From positions 62,001 to 126,000 of the forward strand of contig JACRFB010000045.1 of NCBI GenBank assembly GCA_016218045.1: a stretch of DNA of 64,000 nt, given 5' to 3'. Made by a program: the position numbers and the translations under genes. The notes under the pieces are model-generated. The model worked only from the letters and a program-made list of their open reading frames with translations. It was not told the DNA's origin and ran no database searches. Below are positions 53,719-62,717 of this stretch, one piece after another. The stretch comes from Ignavibacteriota bacterium (GTDB taxonomy: Bacteria > Bacteroidota > Ignavibacteria > SZUA-365). Position 1 is the stretch's first letter. Each line of letters opens with the position of its first letter.

Positions 53719-55746
53719 TCAGGCGTCCTGCGAGGGCTCGTCCTGCGAGGGTTCATCCGGCGACGCGGCGGCGGCTTCGCGGGCTTTGCGGGCCTTGCGC
53801 ATTTGCAGCGCGCGCGGCAGCCACAGCAGCGTGTGTACGCCGCCGACAAAAAATGTCACGAGCAGCAGGCCGGTCATGCCCCAGAACGCGTAGAAGAGCA
53901 CCGGGTACTTTTCGGGATCATGGTGTGTCGCATGTGTCAGATACCCGGCGAAACGGCGGTTGGCGCCGGGATGACATTTCATGCAGGTCCCGACCACGTT
54001 CTCGCGGCTGAGATGCGACTTGGGATCCGAGACGCGGAGTATGTCGTGCGCGCCGTGGCAATCGTAACATTTTGCCGTCTTGGTGTAGCCGAGCAGCGAC
54101 ACTTTGCCGTGATACGTGTCGAAGTACGTCTCGGCGATCTTCTCGTGGCAGCGGCCGCACTGCTGCATGATCTGCAGCTTGAACCCGTCCGCGTCGGCGC
54201 GCTGAATAGTGTGCGCGGAATGGCAGTCGTCGCACACCGGAAGCACCTTGTCGGTTTTGCCCACCATGGTTGCGTGGATGCTCGATTCGAACTGTTCCTC
54301 GATGCCGTGATGGCAGACCCCGCAGGTCTTCGGCACGTTTGCGCGGTTCACGCTCGAGGCGGGATCCGACTTCGGAAGAATCTGATGCGACGTGTGGCAG
54401 TTTGTACACGTGGCGGTAACGGTCAGACCGCTTTTGACGAGTCCGTGACCGTGTATGCTCTCGGCGTAATGTGCGACGGCGGTGCGTCCCTCGCCCTTCA
54501 TGCGCAGGGCCGCCTTCTCACCTTCGCGGTGGCATGTCCCGCACAGCGCGGGGATGTTTGTCGGGAAGGTGGGGGACGAAGGATCGTGTTTCCCGCGCAC
54601 GTGGTGGGTGCCGTGGCACTCCTTGCACGTGGGCGCGTTCTTGTCGTTTTTCGCGAGCAGTATGCCGTGGATGCTGCGGCGATGCTGCACGCCGATCTCT
54701 TCGTGGCACGAGGCGCAGTCCACCGTGGTGGTGATCGTTTCGCAGGGCCGCGTCTTGGATGGAGTCACTGTCGAATGGCACTGACTGCAGGCGACGTTGG
54801 CATGTTTCGACTGCGCGAGATCGCGTATGTCGACGGTGAGATCGTGTCCGTTTTTTGACGAGCGCAGGCCCTTGGTCTCGTGGCAGCGCAGGCAGTCGCG
54901 GTTCGCCATGCTCTGCGTGTAGAACACCTTGCGCACTTTGTGCGGTTGATGGCAGTCCACGCAGGCGGGAAGGACGTGCGCCTCGCGTTCCCAGAGTTTT
55001 CCGTTGATCACCTTGCGGTGCACGTTCTCGATGCTCGCATGGCAGTTCGCGCAGGTCTTCGAGATATTGCGACGGCTGATCGACGAGAGCGGATCGGTGT
55101 GTGGAAGAATGGAATGCGCGGTGTGGCACGACGCGCAGTTCGGCGCGACGATGAGTCCCTTCCGGAGCAGGCCTTCGCCGTGAATACTCTCGGAGTAGTT
55201 CTCGAGTATGTGGTCCTGATGAATGACGCGCTGCTTCATCACGACGGATCCCTCCTGATGGCATTTGCCGCAGAGGTAGGGAACACGCAGCGGCGCGACC
55301 TGCGAGCGGGGATCCTTCACGGGATAGATCTCGTGTGAACCGTGGCAGTCCCTGCAGCGCGGCGCGAGTCCGTCGCCGCGGGCCAGCGCCTTTCCATGCA
55401 GCGAGCGCGCGTGCAATTTCTGGATGTCGCCGTGGCACGTGCCGCAGTCGACCGGCTTCAGATCGTCCTCATGCGGGAGTTCCTTGCCGTCGAGATCGGC
55501 GTGGCAGCCGACGCAGGGAAGATCCTTGTGCGCCGAGCCGCCGAATTTTTTCTCGTCGACATACACGGGCATGGTGCGGCCTGCGCGTTTGCCTGTGAGG
55601 GACTTGTCGGAATGGCACATCAGGCAGTCGCTGTTGTCCTGCGCCCGGGCTGTGCCGGCCGCCGCCGCGAGGAGGAACAGCATGGAGATGGTGACGCGGC
55701 ACGCGAACAGGGACGCCGCGCGCGCGCGTGAATGTGATTCAAACAT
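53719..55746 (-). CDS. Nineteen-heme cytochrome c, membrane anchored
   Basis: 675 aa from ATG 55746; signal peptide 'SMLFLLAAAAGTARAQ'. I count nineteen CxxCH motifs, from CLMCH and CVGCH near the N-terminus to CYDCH and CMKCH near the C-terminus. A single C-terminal membrane segment ('YAFWGMTGLLLVTFFVGG') is followed by a short cytoplasmic tail ending in two DEPSQD repeats. Repeated modules of about four hemes suggest internal duplication. Periplasmic electron wire between the cytochrome b proteins and further acceptors is the natural reading; the acceptor is unknown. Confidence 0.93.
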   Translation of the reverse strand: MFESHSRARAASLFACRVTISMLFLLAAAAGTARAQDNSDCLMCHSDKSLTGKRAGRTMPVYVDEKKFGGSAHKDLPCVGCHADLDGKELPHEDDLKPVDCGTCHGDIQKLHARSLHGKALARGDGLAPRCRDCHGSHEIYPVKDPRSQVAPLRVPYLCGKCHQEGSVVMKQRVIHQDHILENYSESIHGEGLLRKGLIVAPNCASCHTAHSILPHTDPLSSISRRNISKTCANCHASIENVHRKVINGKLWEREAHVLPACVDCHQPHKVRKVFYTQSMANRDCLRCHETKGLRSSKNGHDLTVDIRDLAQSKHANVACSQCHSTVTPSKTRPCETITTTVDCASCHEEIGVQHRRSIHGILLAKNDKNAPTCKECHGTHHVRGKHDPSSPTFPTNIPALCGTCHREGEKAALRMKGEGRTAVAHYAESIHGHGLVKSGLTVTATCTNCHTSHQILPKSDPASSVNRANVPKTCGVCHHGIEEQFESSIHATMVGKTDKVLPVCDDCHSAHTIQRADADGFKLQIMQQCGRCHEKIAETYFDTYHGKVSLLGYTKTAKCYDCHGAHDILRVSDPKSHLSRENVVGTCMKCHPGANRRFAGYLTHATHHDPEKYPVLFYAFWGMTGLLLVTFFVGGVHTLLWLPRALQMRKARKAREAAAASPDEPSQDEPSQDA

Positions 55747-55808
55747 GGGTGCGGCCTTCCGATCCTGTCCGTGTTCTGGGCGTGTGGATGCTCTCATTCT
55801 CGTTGCCT

Positions 55809-57968
55809 TCACATCGTCGGCGCGTCGTCGCGCGGGACATCCGGGGCGATCGAAACGGATTCTTCCGCTGCCTTGATGCGTTCGAGTTCGAGTGCGTGTT
55901 CGTCCGCCATCTCTTCCTCGGAAAGTGTGCCTTTGAGCCATGCCAGGTTCATCGGATACGCATCGGGATTGAAGATGACAAAATAGATGTGCCACACAAG
56001 GATCGCAAGGAAGGCGAGCCATGCCTCGTAGTAGTGGACGGTGCGCGCGATATCCCACCCCAGCTTGGTGAGGATGCCCATGAAGTAATTGTCGAACCAC
56101 ATGATGAAACCCGTGGCGCCCATGACGATGTTGCCCCAGACCAGCGCCCAATACTCGCTCTTTTCGATGTAGCTGAAGCGGTCGAATTTCGGCTTCACCT
56201 TCGAGAACCCGAAGTTGTACTTCAGTACGGCGATGGCGTCGGTGGCGTCGGACAGGCGGGGAAGCAGGTCCATGAACAACTGGCGTCCGCGCTTCGTGAA
56301 GGCGAGATAGCCCACATGGTACACGCTGGCTGCGATCATCACGGCGCCCGCGACACGGTGTATGACGCTGCGCGCGTCGAAGACGCTGTCGCTCAGTCCG
56401 CGGATGAGCACAACCCACCATGCGTCGGGGAAGCGCAGCATGAATCCGGTGAAAACGAGCACAAAGAAACTGACGAGCAGAGACACGTGCTGCAGCCGCT
56501 CATTGCCGGTCATGCGCACGTACAGGCGGTGCGACACGTGATGCGGCGCCTGCGCCGCGCCCCTGCGCACCTTCAGTTTATGAATCGCCTTGCGGCGGAA
56601 ATCCGCGATGTTGTGCACGAGCATGCCGCCGATGATCACAAAGATCATGATCAGGTATATCGTCGAGATCCAGTACAGAAGCGGTTCGTCGGTTTCCGAT
56701 TCTGTGACGTGAATTTTCCCGACTGTGAAGGCCTCGTTCGCGCCGGGATGGCATTTGCCGCAGGTGGTCGCGAGGTTGGCCTTGTTGACGGTCGATGCCG
56801 GATCGCTCGACGGCCGGATGTTGTGGACGCTGTGGCAGCTCGCGCAGTTGGCGACTTCCTTCTGGCCGCCGCGCTGGGCGAGGCCGTGGAAGCTTGCGTT
56901 GTAACTTGCGACCTTGCCCGTCGAGATGCCGTATTTCTCCGAAAGACGCACGGAGCTGTGGCACGGTGTGCAGATCCGCGCTGAGACGTTCTTCTCGTTC
57001 ACCGCCGCCGACGGATCATCGGGGCGGAGAATGCTGTGCTCGCCGTGGCAGTCGGTGCAGGACGGCGCGTCCTTGACACCCTCGCGCAATGCAATACCGT
57101 GACTGCTTGCAGTGTACTCCTTGCTGATCGCCTGATGACACTTGCCGCACAACTCGGGGATGTGTGTCTTGTTGGTCGAGGATTCCGATTTAAAGCCGGG
57201 CTGCATGGCGTGGCTGCCGTGGCAATCGACGCAGCTCGCGGCCCGGCCGTTGCCGCGCTGCAACGCCGCGCCGTGCACGCTCATATCATAGGCCCGCACG
57301 AAGTTCTTCGCCGTGGTCATGCGCGCGCGCACGTCGGGATTGTCGAGGTGGCACGAAAGGCAGACGCGTTCCTGCGCGCGTTTGACCGCCGCGGTGTCGG
57401 CTCCGGCCGCCGGGTACGTGATATCGTGGGAATGGCACCCGGTACACTTCGGCGCGCCCGGTTGACCCGACGCGAGGGCCTTGCCATGCGCCGACTGCGA
57501 GAAGATTCCGACAACGTCGGTATGACAGGTTTCACAACTGCCCGCGCCCTTGCCGGCGGACGGCGCGACCACGTTATGCGTGCCGTGACATTTTTTACAT
57601 GCCTGGTCCAGCGCGCCGCGTTTTTTCTCGGCCCGCAACTGCGCCGCATGAAATTGGTGTTTCATTTCGGCGTTGGCGTGGCACGAGGAACAGCGCACCG
57701 GCGTGATCTTCTCCTTGTGCGGCACGTTCTCGGCATCAAAACCGGTATGGCACGCGATACAATTCTGGCGCGCATGCGGCGAACGGTTCAGGATGGCGGG
57801 ATTGACAAACAACGACACATCCTTCCCCGCGCGCTCCATCGTCAACGAATTGTCGTTGTGACAGGCGAGGCACTCGTCCTTGGTCTGCGCACCCGCGGCG
57901 GCGGCAAGAACGATGGTGAGGGAAAGAATCCGGAAAAGGGAGCGAAGGGAGGGTGTGAGGTACGTCAT
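55809..57968 (-). CDS. Thirteen-heme cytochrome c fused to cytochrome b
   Basis: 719 aa from ATG 57968 (a TTG four codons upstream is possible). Signal segment 'LTIVLAAAAGAQ', then thirteen CxxCH motifs in residues 25-415. After that come a membrane segment ('WISTIYLIMIFVIIGGML') and a cytochrome b domain with four further helices and His pairs in 'VIHRVAGAVMIAASVYH' and 'VHYYEAWLAFLAILVWH'. Such a fusion could pass electrons between quinone and periplasmic hemes in one chain. First gene of the operon; 62 bases to the 19-heme gene. Confidence 0.93.
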   Translation of the reverse strand: MTYLTPSLRSLFRILSLTIVLAAAAGAQTKDECLACHNDNSLTMERAGKDVSLFVNPAILNRSPHARQNCIACHTGFDAENVPHKEKITPVRCSSCHANAEMKHQFHAAQLRAEKKRGALDQACKKCHGTHNVVAPSAGKGAGSCETCHTDVVGIFSQSAHGKALASGQPGAPKCTGCHSHDITYPAAGADTAAVKRAQERVCLSCHLDNPDVRARMTTAKNFVRAYDMSVHGAALQRGNGRAASCVDCHGSHAMQPGFKSESSTNKTHIPELCGKCHQAISKEYTASSHGIALREGVKDAPSCTDCHGEHSILRPDDPSAAVNEKNVSARICTPCHSSVRLSEKYGISTGKVASYNASFHGLAQRGGQKEVANCASCHSVHNIRPSSDPASTVNKANLATTCGKCHPGANEAFTVGKIHVTESETDEPLLYWISTIYLIMIFVIIGGMLVHNIADFRRKAIHKLKVRRGAAQAPHHVSHRLYVRMTGNERLQHVSLLVSFFVLVFTGFMLRFPDAWWVVLIRGLSDSVFDARSVIHRVAGAVMIAASVYHVGYLAFTKRGRQLFMDLLPRLSDATDAIAVLKYNFGFSKVKPKFDRFSYIEKSEYWALVWGNIVMGATGFIMWFDNYFMGILTKLGWDIARTVHYYEAWLAFLAILVWHIYFVIFNPDAYPMNLAWLKGTLSEEEMADEHALELERIKAAEESVSIAPDVPRDDAPTM

Positions 57969-58166
57969 ACGTGCTTTCAATGTGCCGGGGATTCGGGGAG
58001 ACCGAGGTTCAAGCGGATAATTCAGACAAATAGGGCAAGATTCATGCCACGCACCTGTGGACCAATCCGGTCCGGCCGAGGCAATCGGCTACAATATAGT
58101 GGGATAATTCGCCCTTTTGCTTCCCAAACGCGAGAAATCAGCGAAAACACTCAAAAAAAAGAAAAA

Positions 58167-58193
58167 GTACTGTTGTGTTTTCCTGCACAGTAC
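58167..58193 (-). terminator. Terminator-like hairpin in the leader of the cytochrome operon
   Basis: GTACTGT (58167-58173) and ACAGTAC (58187-58193) pair around a 13-base loop. Read leftward, five Ts follow and then a further T-rich run, giving an intrinsic-terminator look about 200 bases upstream of the cytochrome start. It could be an attenuator, an operator or a minor terminator. Confidence 0.45.
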
Positions 58194-58213
58194 CTGCCGC
58201 GGAACGGAAGCCC

Positions 58214-58250
58214 CCGGGTCGCTGTTGGCGGATGGACAACCTGGACCCGG
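58214..58250 (+). promoter_or_regulatory. Structured leader overlapping the ribosome binding site of the hydrolase gene
   Basis: CCGGGTC (58214-58220) pairs with GACCCGG (58244-58250), then GTTG (58224-58227) pairs with CAAC (58237-58240) inside, with a 3x3 internal loop and a 9-base loop. The last two Gs of the stem are part of the GGAGG at 58249-58253, so folding would hide the ribosome binding site. This suggests translational control; no known riboswitch class is recognised. Confidence 0.5.
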
Positions 58251-58260
58251 AGGAAAACGT

Positions 58261-59034
58261 ATGGACACATCGATGGCTGGGCAATCGGGCGCGCGCGTGC
58301 CGCTCCTTCTTTTTCACGCGTTCCCTTTTCATGCGGGAATGTGGGAGGCGCAGGTGGAGGCGCTCTCGGCATCGAGGACGGTCGTGACCTTCGACTGCCC
58401 GGGTTTCGGCGGGGGCGGTGAGGCGGTGTCGGGACTCTCGCTTGCCGACTGTGCGCGTCTTGGCTCCGAAAAACTCGACGGACTCGGTATCGACCGTGTT
58501 GTTGTAGGCGGACTCTCGATGGGCGGCTACATCGCCATGGCCTTTCTCCGCGCTTTCCCTGAGCGCACCGCGGGGCTCGTGCTGGCCAACACACGCGCGG
58601 GCGCGGACTCGGAGGCCGCGCGTCAAATGCGTCACACGCAAGCCGCGGGCGTGCGCGCGTCGGGTGTGCAGGTCGTGGCCGATGCCATGCTTCCGCGGCT
58701 TCTTTCCGAGACGAGTGTGAACGAAATTCCTGATCTTCGCGACCGTGTGCGCGGCATGATGATGAACGCCAGCGCGGAAGGCACCGCGGTGATGCTCGAG
58801 GCAATGGCGGCACGGCCCGATTCGGGCGAGCTGCTCTCCGCATGCACGCTGCCGGCCTGCATCATCGTGGGAGAGTCCGACGTGTTGACGCCGCCCGACG
58901 AGGCGCGCGCCATGCACTCCATGCTGCGCGGGTCGGAACTGCACATACTCGATGGAGCAGGCCATCTGTCGAATCTCGAAGCGCCGATCCGTTTTAATAC
59001 GATCCTCTCGCGCTTCCTCGACGGCATCGATTAA
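58261..59034 (+). CDS. Alpha/beta hydrolase
   Basis: 257 aa from ATG 58261, with GGAGG 7 bases upstream. Fold landmarks: 'LLLFHAFPFHAGMWEAQVEA' oxyanion region, nucleophile elbow 'GGLSMGGYIAMAF' (Ser), 'IIVGESDVLTPPDEA' (likely Asp) and 'LDGAGHLSNLEAP' (His). No signal peptide, so cytoplasmic. Resembles esterase, 3-oxoadipate enol-lactonase and haloperoxidase-like members; substrate not fixed. Confidence 0.9.
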   Translation: MDTSMAGQSGARVPLLLFHAFPFHAGMWEAQVEALSASRTVVTFDCPGFGGGGEAVSGLSLADCARLGSEKLDGLGIDRVVVGGLSMGGYIAMAFLRAFPERTAGLVLANTRAGADSEAARQMRHTQAAGVRASGVQVVADAMLPRLLSETSVNEIPDLRDRVRGMMMNASAEGTAVMLEAMAARPDSGELLSACTLPACIIVGESDVLTPPDEARAMHSMLRGSELHILDGAGHLSNLEAPIRFNTILSRFLDGID

Positions 59035-59127
59035 TCGCGCTCCGATGCGGGCAGTATTCCGTGCATTGCCGGCGATTCGCCCGGCCTGCTGTTGAATATT
59101 TCTCGGCCGTGGGTCTATCTTGCCCCG

Positions 59128-59829
59128 ATGAAAGATCGCACCGCATTCTTCGCACGTTCAGCCGGCGGCGGCATTCCGCGCCATTTCACGGCCCTCGCCT
59201 TCATCCTGCTGCTGCTGCCCGCGCTCGCGGCAGCGCAGCCGCGCTTTCAACTGCGCCGCACCACACAACAGTCGTCGCCATTTATGGTGCGCCTGTTTGC
59301 GGGCTACAACGGCGTGACGGAACCGTCGGACGCCCTGCAGGACATGATCGAAAACACCTGGAACACCTCGTGGGGCGGGCTGATGCTCGGCCTGCAAGGA
59401 GCCGTCGTTGTCGACACCATCGGCATACCCGTGCTTGTGGGCGGGGAGGTGTACTATCACCGCATGGCCAAACGATACCTGGGGGTAGTGCCAGGCACCT
59501 TTTACACCAGCGACAGCAGCCGCGTCTCCCTCGACGAGTATATCGGCGGATACGGCGCTCAGCTTCTTCTGATTCTGGAACCCTTCCCACGCACACATAT
59601 CATGTTCGGCGCGGGATTGCTGTACCTCAACGGATCGGTGGAGACCGAATCGGAAATCACCGGCCTGTTTCCGGATATCTGGATGGGCACCGTGTCGGCG
59701 AGTCTCGCCTACGCCCTGCTGAAATACGATCAGGGAAGTATCGACGCGATGTTCCGGCTCACGAAGGGATTCGGAACCTACGGGAGTCTGCAGTTCCAAT
59801 CGCTCCTGAACTTTACGTTCCTGTTCTGA
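59128..59829 (+). CDS. Outer membrane beta-barrel protein
   Basis: 233 aa from ATG 59128. Signal peptide 'ALAFILLLLPALAAAQ', then alternating hydrophobic strands and a C-terminal aromatic strand ending 'LLNFTFLF', the classic barrel insertion signal. No enzyme motif. Function unknown. Confidence 0.72.
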   Translation: MKDRTAFFARSAGGGIPRHFTALAFILLLLPALAAAQPRFQLRRTTQQSSPFMVRLFAGYNGVTEPSDALQDMIENTWNTSWGGLMLGLQGAVVVDTIGIPVLVGGEVYYHRMAKRYLGVVPGTFYTSDSSRVSLDEYIGGYGAQLLLILEPFPRTHIMFGAGLLYLNGSVETESEITGLFPDIWMGTVSASLAYALLKYDQGSIDAMFRLTKGFGTYGSLQFQSLLNFTFLF

Positions 59830-59842
59830 TCCCGCGCACGAT

Positions 59843-60742
59843 TTATTTCGAGAACGGCACGTTCTTTTCGCTCTGGAAAGACGCCTCGACCTCGATGTAG
59901 CGGTCCGTCCCGAAGCCCTGCACGAGACGGTCGTCGCTCCCGCGTTTTATGAACAGGCGAAAGTAATACCGTGCCGTGCCGCGCACGAGGCGGCCGAAAT
60001 AAATGCGTCCCTTCTGTGAAACGGCGTTGTCGAGTATGATGCTCGACGCGGTGTATGTGCTGGATGCGGGCGAGGACGTCGCAGGAGAGTCGTCGAGCGA
60101 GGCCGCCTCAACATAGGGCGACGTCGAAAACTCGGTGCGCTGTCCGGGATTTGCGGCGAGATGCGGGCTGGTTATTTCAACGATGCCCGAGACGAGCGGG
60201 GAGTACACGAAGAAATCCCCGCGTGCGGCGAAGGCCGCGGACGTGACCTGCAGGACTTCCGCGCGTGCGCTGTCGACGAAGAGGTCCACGCCCGAAGGCA
60301 GAGCCGACGCGCTGGTGTACACGCGGATCGGCGCGCCCGCGACGTCGCGTGTCACACGCGGCGACGGCGCCCATTCGACCACGGCCGAATCGGCGCTGCG
60401 GTTCCCCGCGGTGGAAAACGCGTGAAGACTGATCTGGTACCTGTGGCCGTTGTGCAGCGCGCGCAGCAGCATGGTGGTTGTGCCCTTCGGGACGTCGTAC
60501 CGCGTGACGCTTGACGCGTACTTGTCCCACACCGTAAGGACGTATTTGTCGAAATTGGTCTGCCACTCCGACGACGAGCCATTCCACCGCAATCCGATGG
60601 TCGAATCCGCCGACCATGCGCGGAGGTTCGAAGGCCCGGCCAGCGGCGCATCACTCGGAGCTGTCCCGGAATCGGAACATGCCGCGCATATCAGGGCAAG
60701 CAGCAGCGCCGGGAGAAGGGTTCTATGGATCTCGTGTTTCAT
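59843..60742 (-). CDS. Lipoprotein with fibronectin-III-like domain
   Basis: 299 aa. Lipobox 'LLALICAAC-SDSG'. Residues 30-130 look like an Fn3 domain ('APLAGPSNLRAWSADSTIGL', 'HNGHRYQISLHAFSTAGNRS'); the rest is beta-rich with no known family. Converges with the barrel-protein gene, 13 bases between the stops. Confidence 0.78.
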   Translation of the reverse strand: MKHEIHRTLLPALLLALICAACSDSGTAPSDAPLAGPSNLRAWSADSTIGLRWNGSSSEWQTNFDKYVLTVWDKYASSVTRYDVPKGTTTMLLRALHNGHRYQISLHAFSTAGNRSADSAVVEWAPSPRVTRDVAGAPIRVYTSASALPSGVDLFVDSARAEVLQVTSAAFAARGDFFVYSPLVSGIVEITSPHLAANPGQRTEFSTSPYVEAASLDDSPATSSPASSTYTASSIILDNAVSQKGRIYFGRLVRGTARYYFRLFIKRGSDDRLVQGFGTDRYIEVEASFQSEKNVPFSK

Positions 60743-60850
60743 CGGGTCGAGGTGTTGTGATTGCAGGGGAATGTAGTCCTGTTTGTCGCGATTGACAAGC
60801 GTGTTTACGGGCGCGGCTGCAATAATTACATGCAGGGGCGAGGGATCGAA

Positions 60851-62602
60851 TCAACGACCGCCCTCGAGAAGCAGCCGCTGCACATCCACGGAATGCCCGT
60901 CGTCGAGCCGCGCGTAATACAGGCCCGCCGGAATTGCCCTCGCATCAAATACGACTGTCGTGAGTCCGATATTATCCACGGCGCTGTCGAAGAGTGTGGC
61001 GACGCGCTCGCCGGCGGTGTTGTACAGCACAAGCCGATACACACCCGGTTCGAAGACGTTGAACGGCAGCGTGATGCCGCGCCTTCCGGGTTGCGGATAT
61101 GGATGGTGCAGTCTGAAGCCCTTGTCCCGCGCATCGAAGTCCCCCACGAGTTCCTCGAGTCCCGTCGGATCGCCATCCTCGTAATACGGATTCCCGAGTT
61201 CGATCCAGCGCCACTGCGCAAAATCAGGGGCATGCAGGACGACGATGTCGGCGTGGACGTGTTGTTTGCGGTCCGCATTGTTCGCCATTCGCTGCGGCGT
61301 CCCGTTGCCCGTCGTGTACACAAAACCCTGCCGGCCCGATCCATGCGCGGAGCCGATCCCCGGAAATCCGATCTCCTGAATTCGCCAGCTCTCCTGCACT
61401 TTCTGCGCGAGCCGCGTGTAGTACGCCTTGCCCACAACACTGAGTTTGCCGCTGTCCTGCAGGGAGTAGAGTACGTCCATCGCCGTGACCACGCCGGGGC
61501 GGAACGGCATACTGTGCAGGGAGTCGCGTCCGTGTTCACGCAGTCCATGCGAAGTGACAGCGACATCGGTGAACGTGCGCTGCACCGTGATGCGTCCTGA
61601 GCCGGGTGGATTCCCGCGGTACTGGCTGGGATTCACCGCAATCTGCACCACCGGCACGCGGTGTCCCTGCCCGGCTTCGCGTGTGATCTCCTCGCGGAAT
61701 TCGCGCCGCAGCTCGTCGAGATTCTCACCGGCGACGAGCTGCACCCAGGAACCGGGCTGGTAGAGCAGTTCGTCCCAGCGGAGTTCGCGGCGATTGCCGA
61801 GTTCGCCCTGCGTGCCGCTGCCCGCGTCATAACTGAAGCGGTGCCAGTAATCGCCGGCCACGCCGTCGACGCTGTCGATAAAATGTGTGGCGGATGCAGG
61901 ATCCCAGTGATAGGCGATCCTGATGCCGTTGTCTCGCGCGACCGTCAGCAGCACGTCGAACAGCGAGTAATACCCAGGGGTGAAAATATCGGGCCTGACA
62001 GTCCGAATCTCCCGCTGTTCCGGCGCAAAGGGATACGCGGTTCCGCGTATCACCGCGGCCGATCCCTGCACGGGCAGGACGCCCGCGCCGCTGTTGAGTC
62101 GGCCCGGTGTGCGCAGTTGGTTGTAGGACATGGACGCGGGAAAGAAATGACAGGGCCTGCAGGCGTTGTCCGCGGGCAGCTCCGTGTGGAAGCGGTGCAG
62201 TTGTTTCGTGCGCAGTGCAGAGCCGTTTCCGCCGTCGATGTGGCACGTGTTGCAGTCGGCTTGTGCGGGAAGCATGTGCCATGATCGCGCGCGGGCACCT
62301 GCAAGCACAGGCAGGTATCCGCCATCGGGGATGCCCGCCGCGTGCACACGCCCGAGCGAATCGGACGGCGGGAGCGTGATACGCCCGCCATCGGGGCGCA
62401 GCAGAACCATGGTGGAACCAGCGGCGGGACTGCCTCCCGCGTATGCGTTGAACACGGTGCCTGCAACACCGAAGCCGGGGTGACAACCCGTACACGACTC
62501 GCCGGGAACATGTGTGCGTTGGCCCGGCGCGGGCGACACACACCAGAACACGGCGAACACGGTTAGAATTGCGCGGCGGCTCCCCGATTGGTTCGTCGAC
62601 AT
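60851..62602 (-). CDS. Secreted three-heme-motif protein with T9SS sorting domain
   Basis: 583 aa; ATG 62602 with GAGGA upstream. Signal segment 'AILTVFAVFWCVSPAPGQ'. Three CxxCH motifs (CTGCH, CNTCH, CRPCH) occur within the first 160 residues, the first with an adjacent carboxypeptidase-regulatory-like strand set. The middle is unassigned. The C-terminus has 'LPFNVFEPGVYRLVLYNTAG' and 'AIPAGLYYARLDDG', T9SS-like. A cytochrome c that is itself a T9SS cargo would be displayed at the cell surface. Heme attachment is inferred from motifs only. Confidence 0.82.
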   Translation of the reverse strand: MSTNQSGSRRAILTVFAVFWCVSPAPGQRTHVPGESCTGCHPGFGVAGTVFNAYAGGSPAAGSTMVLLRPDGGRITLPPSDSLGRVHAAGIPDGGYLPVLAGARARSWHMLPAQADCNTCHIDGGNGSALRTKQLHRFHTELPADNACRPCHFFPASMSYNQLRTPGRLNSGAGVLPVQGSAAVIRGTAYPFAPEQREIRTVRPDIFTPGYYSLFDVLLTVARDNGIRIAYHWDPASATHFIDSVDGVAGDYWHRFSYDAGSGTQGELGNRRELRWDELLYQPGSWVQLVAGENLDELRREFREEITREAGQGHRVPVVQIAVNPSQYRGNPPGSGRITVQRTFTDVAVTSHGLREHGRDSLHSMPFRPGVVTAMDVLYSLQDSGKLSVVGKAYYTRLAQKVQESWRIQEIGFPGIGSAHGSGRQGFVYTTGNGTPQRMANNADRKQHVHADIVVLHAPDFAQWRWIELGNPYYEDGDPTGLEELVGDFDARDKGFRLHHPYPQPGRRGITLPFNVFEPGVYRLVLYNTAGERVATLFDSAVDNIGLTTVVFDARAIPAGLYYARLDDGHSVDVQRLLLEGGR

Positions 62603-62717
62603 CACATGTCCTCAGTTTGCGGAAGGGAAACAGAACCGAAGCGGGAATGTGTTATTTTTCCGGCTTCCGATCCAGCGTGTCCGGCCCGCGAGCCGGATCA
62701 AATGAAAGATGGTATCA

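Noticed and set aside
55747-56421. N-terminal extension of the 19-heme cytochrome
   Set aside because: The frame is open upstream, but that part is antisense-like Arg/His-rich text overlapping the 13-heme gene; the signal peptide begins at 55746.
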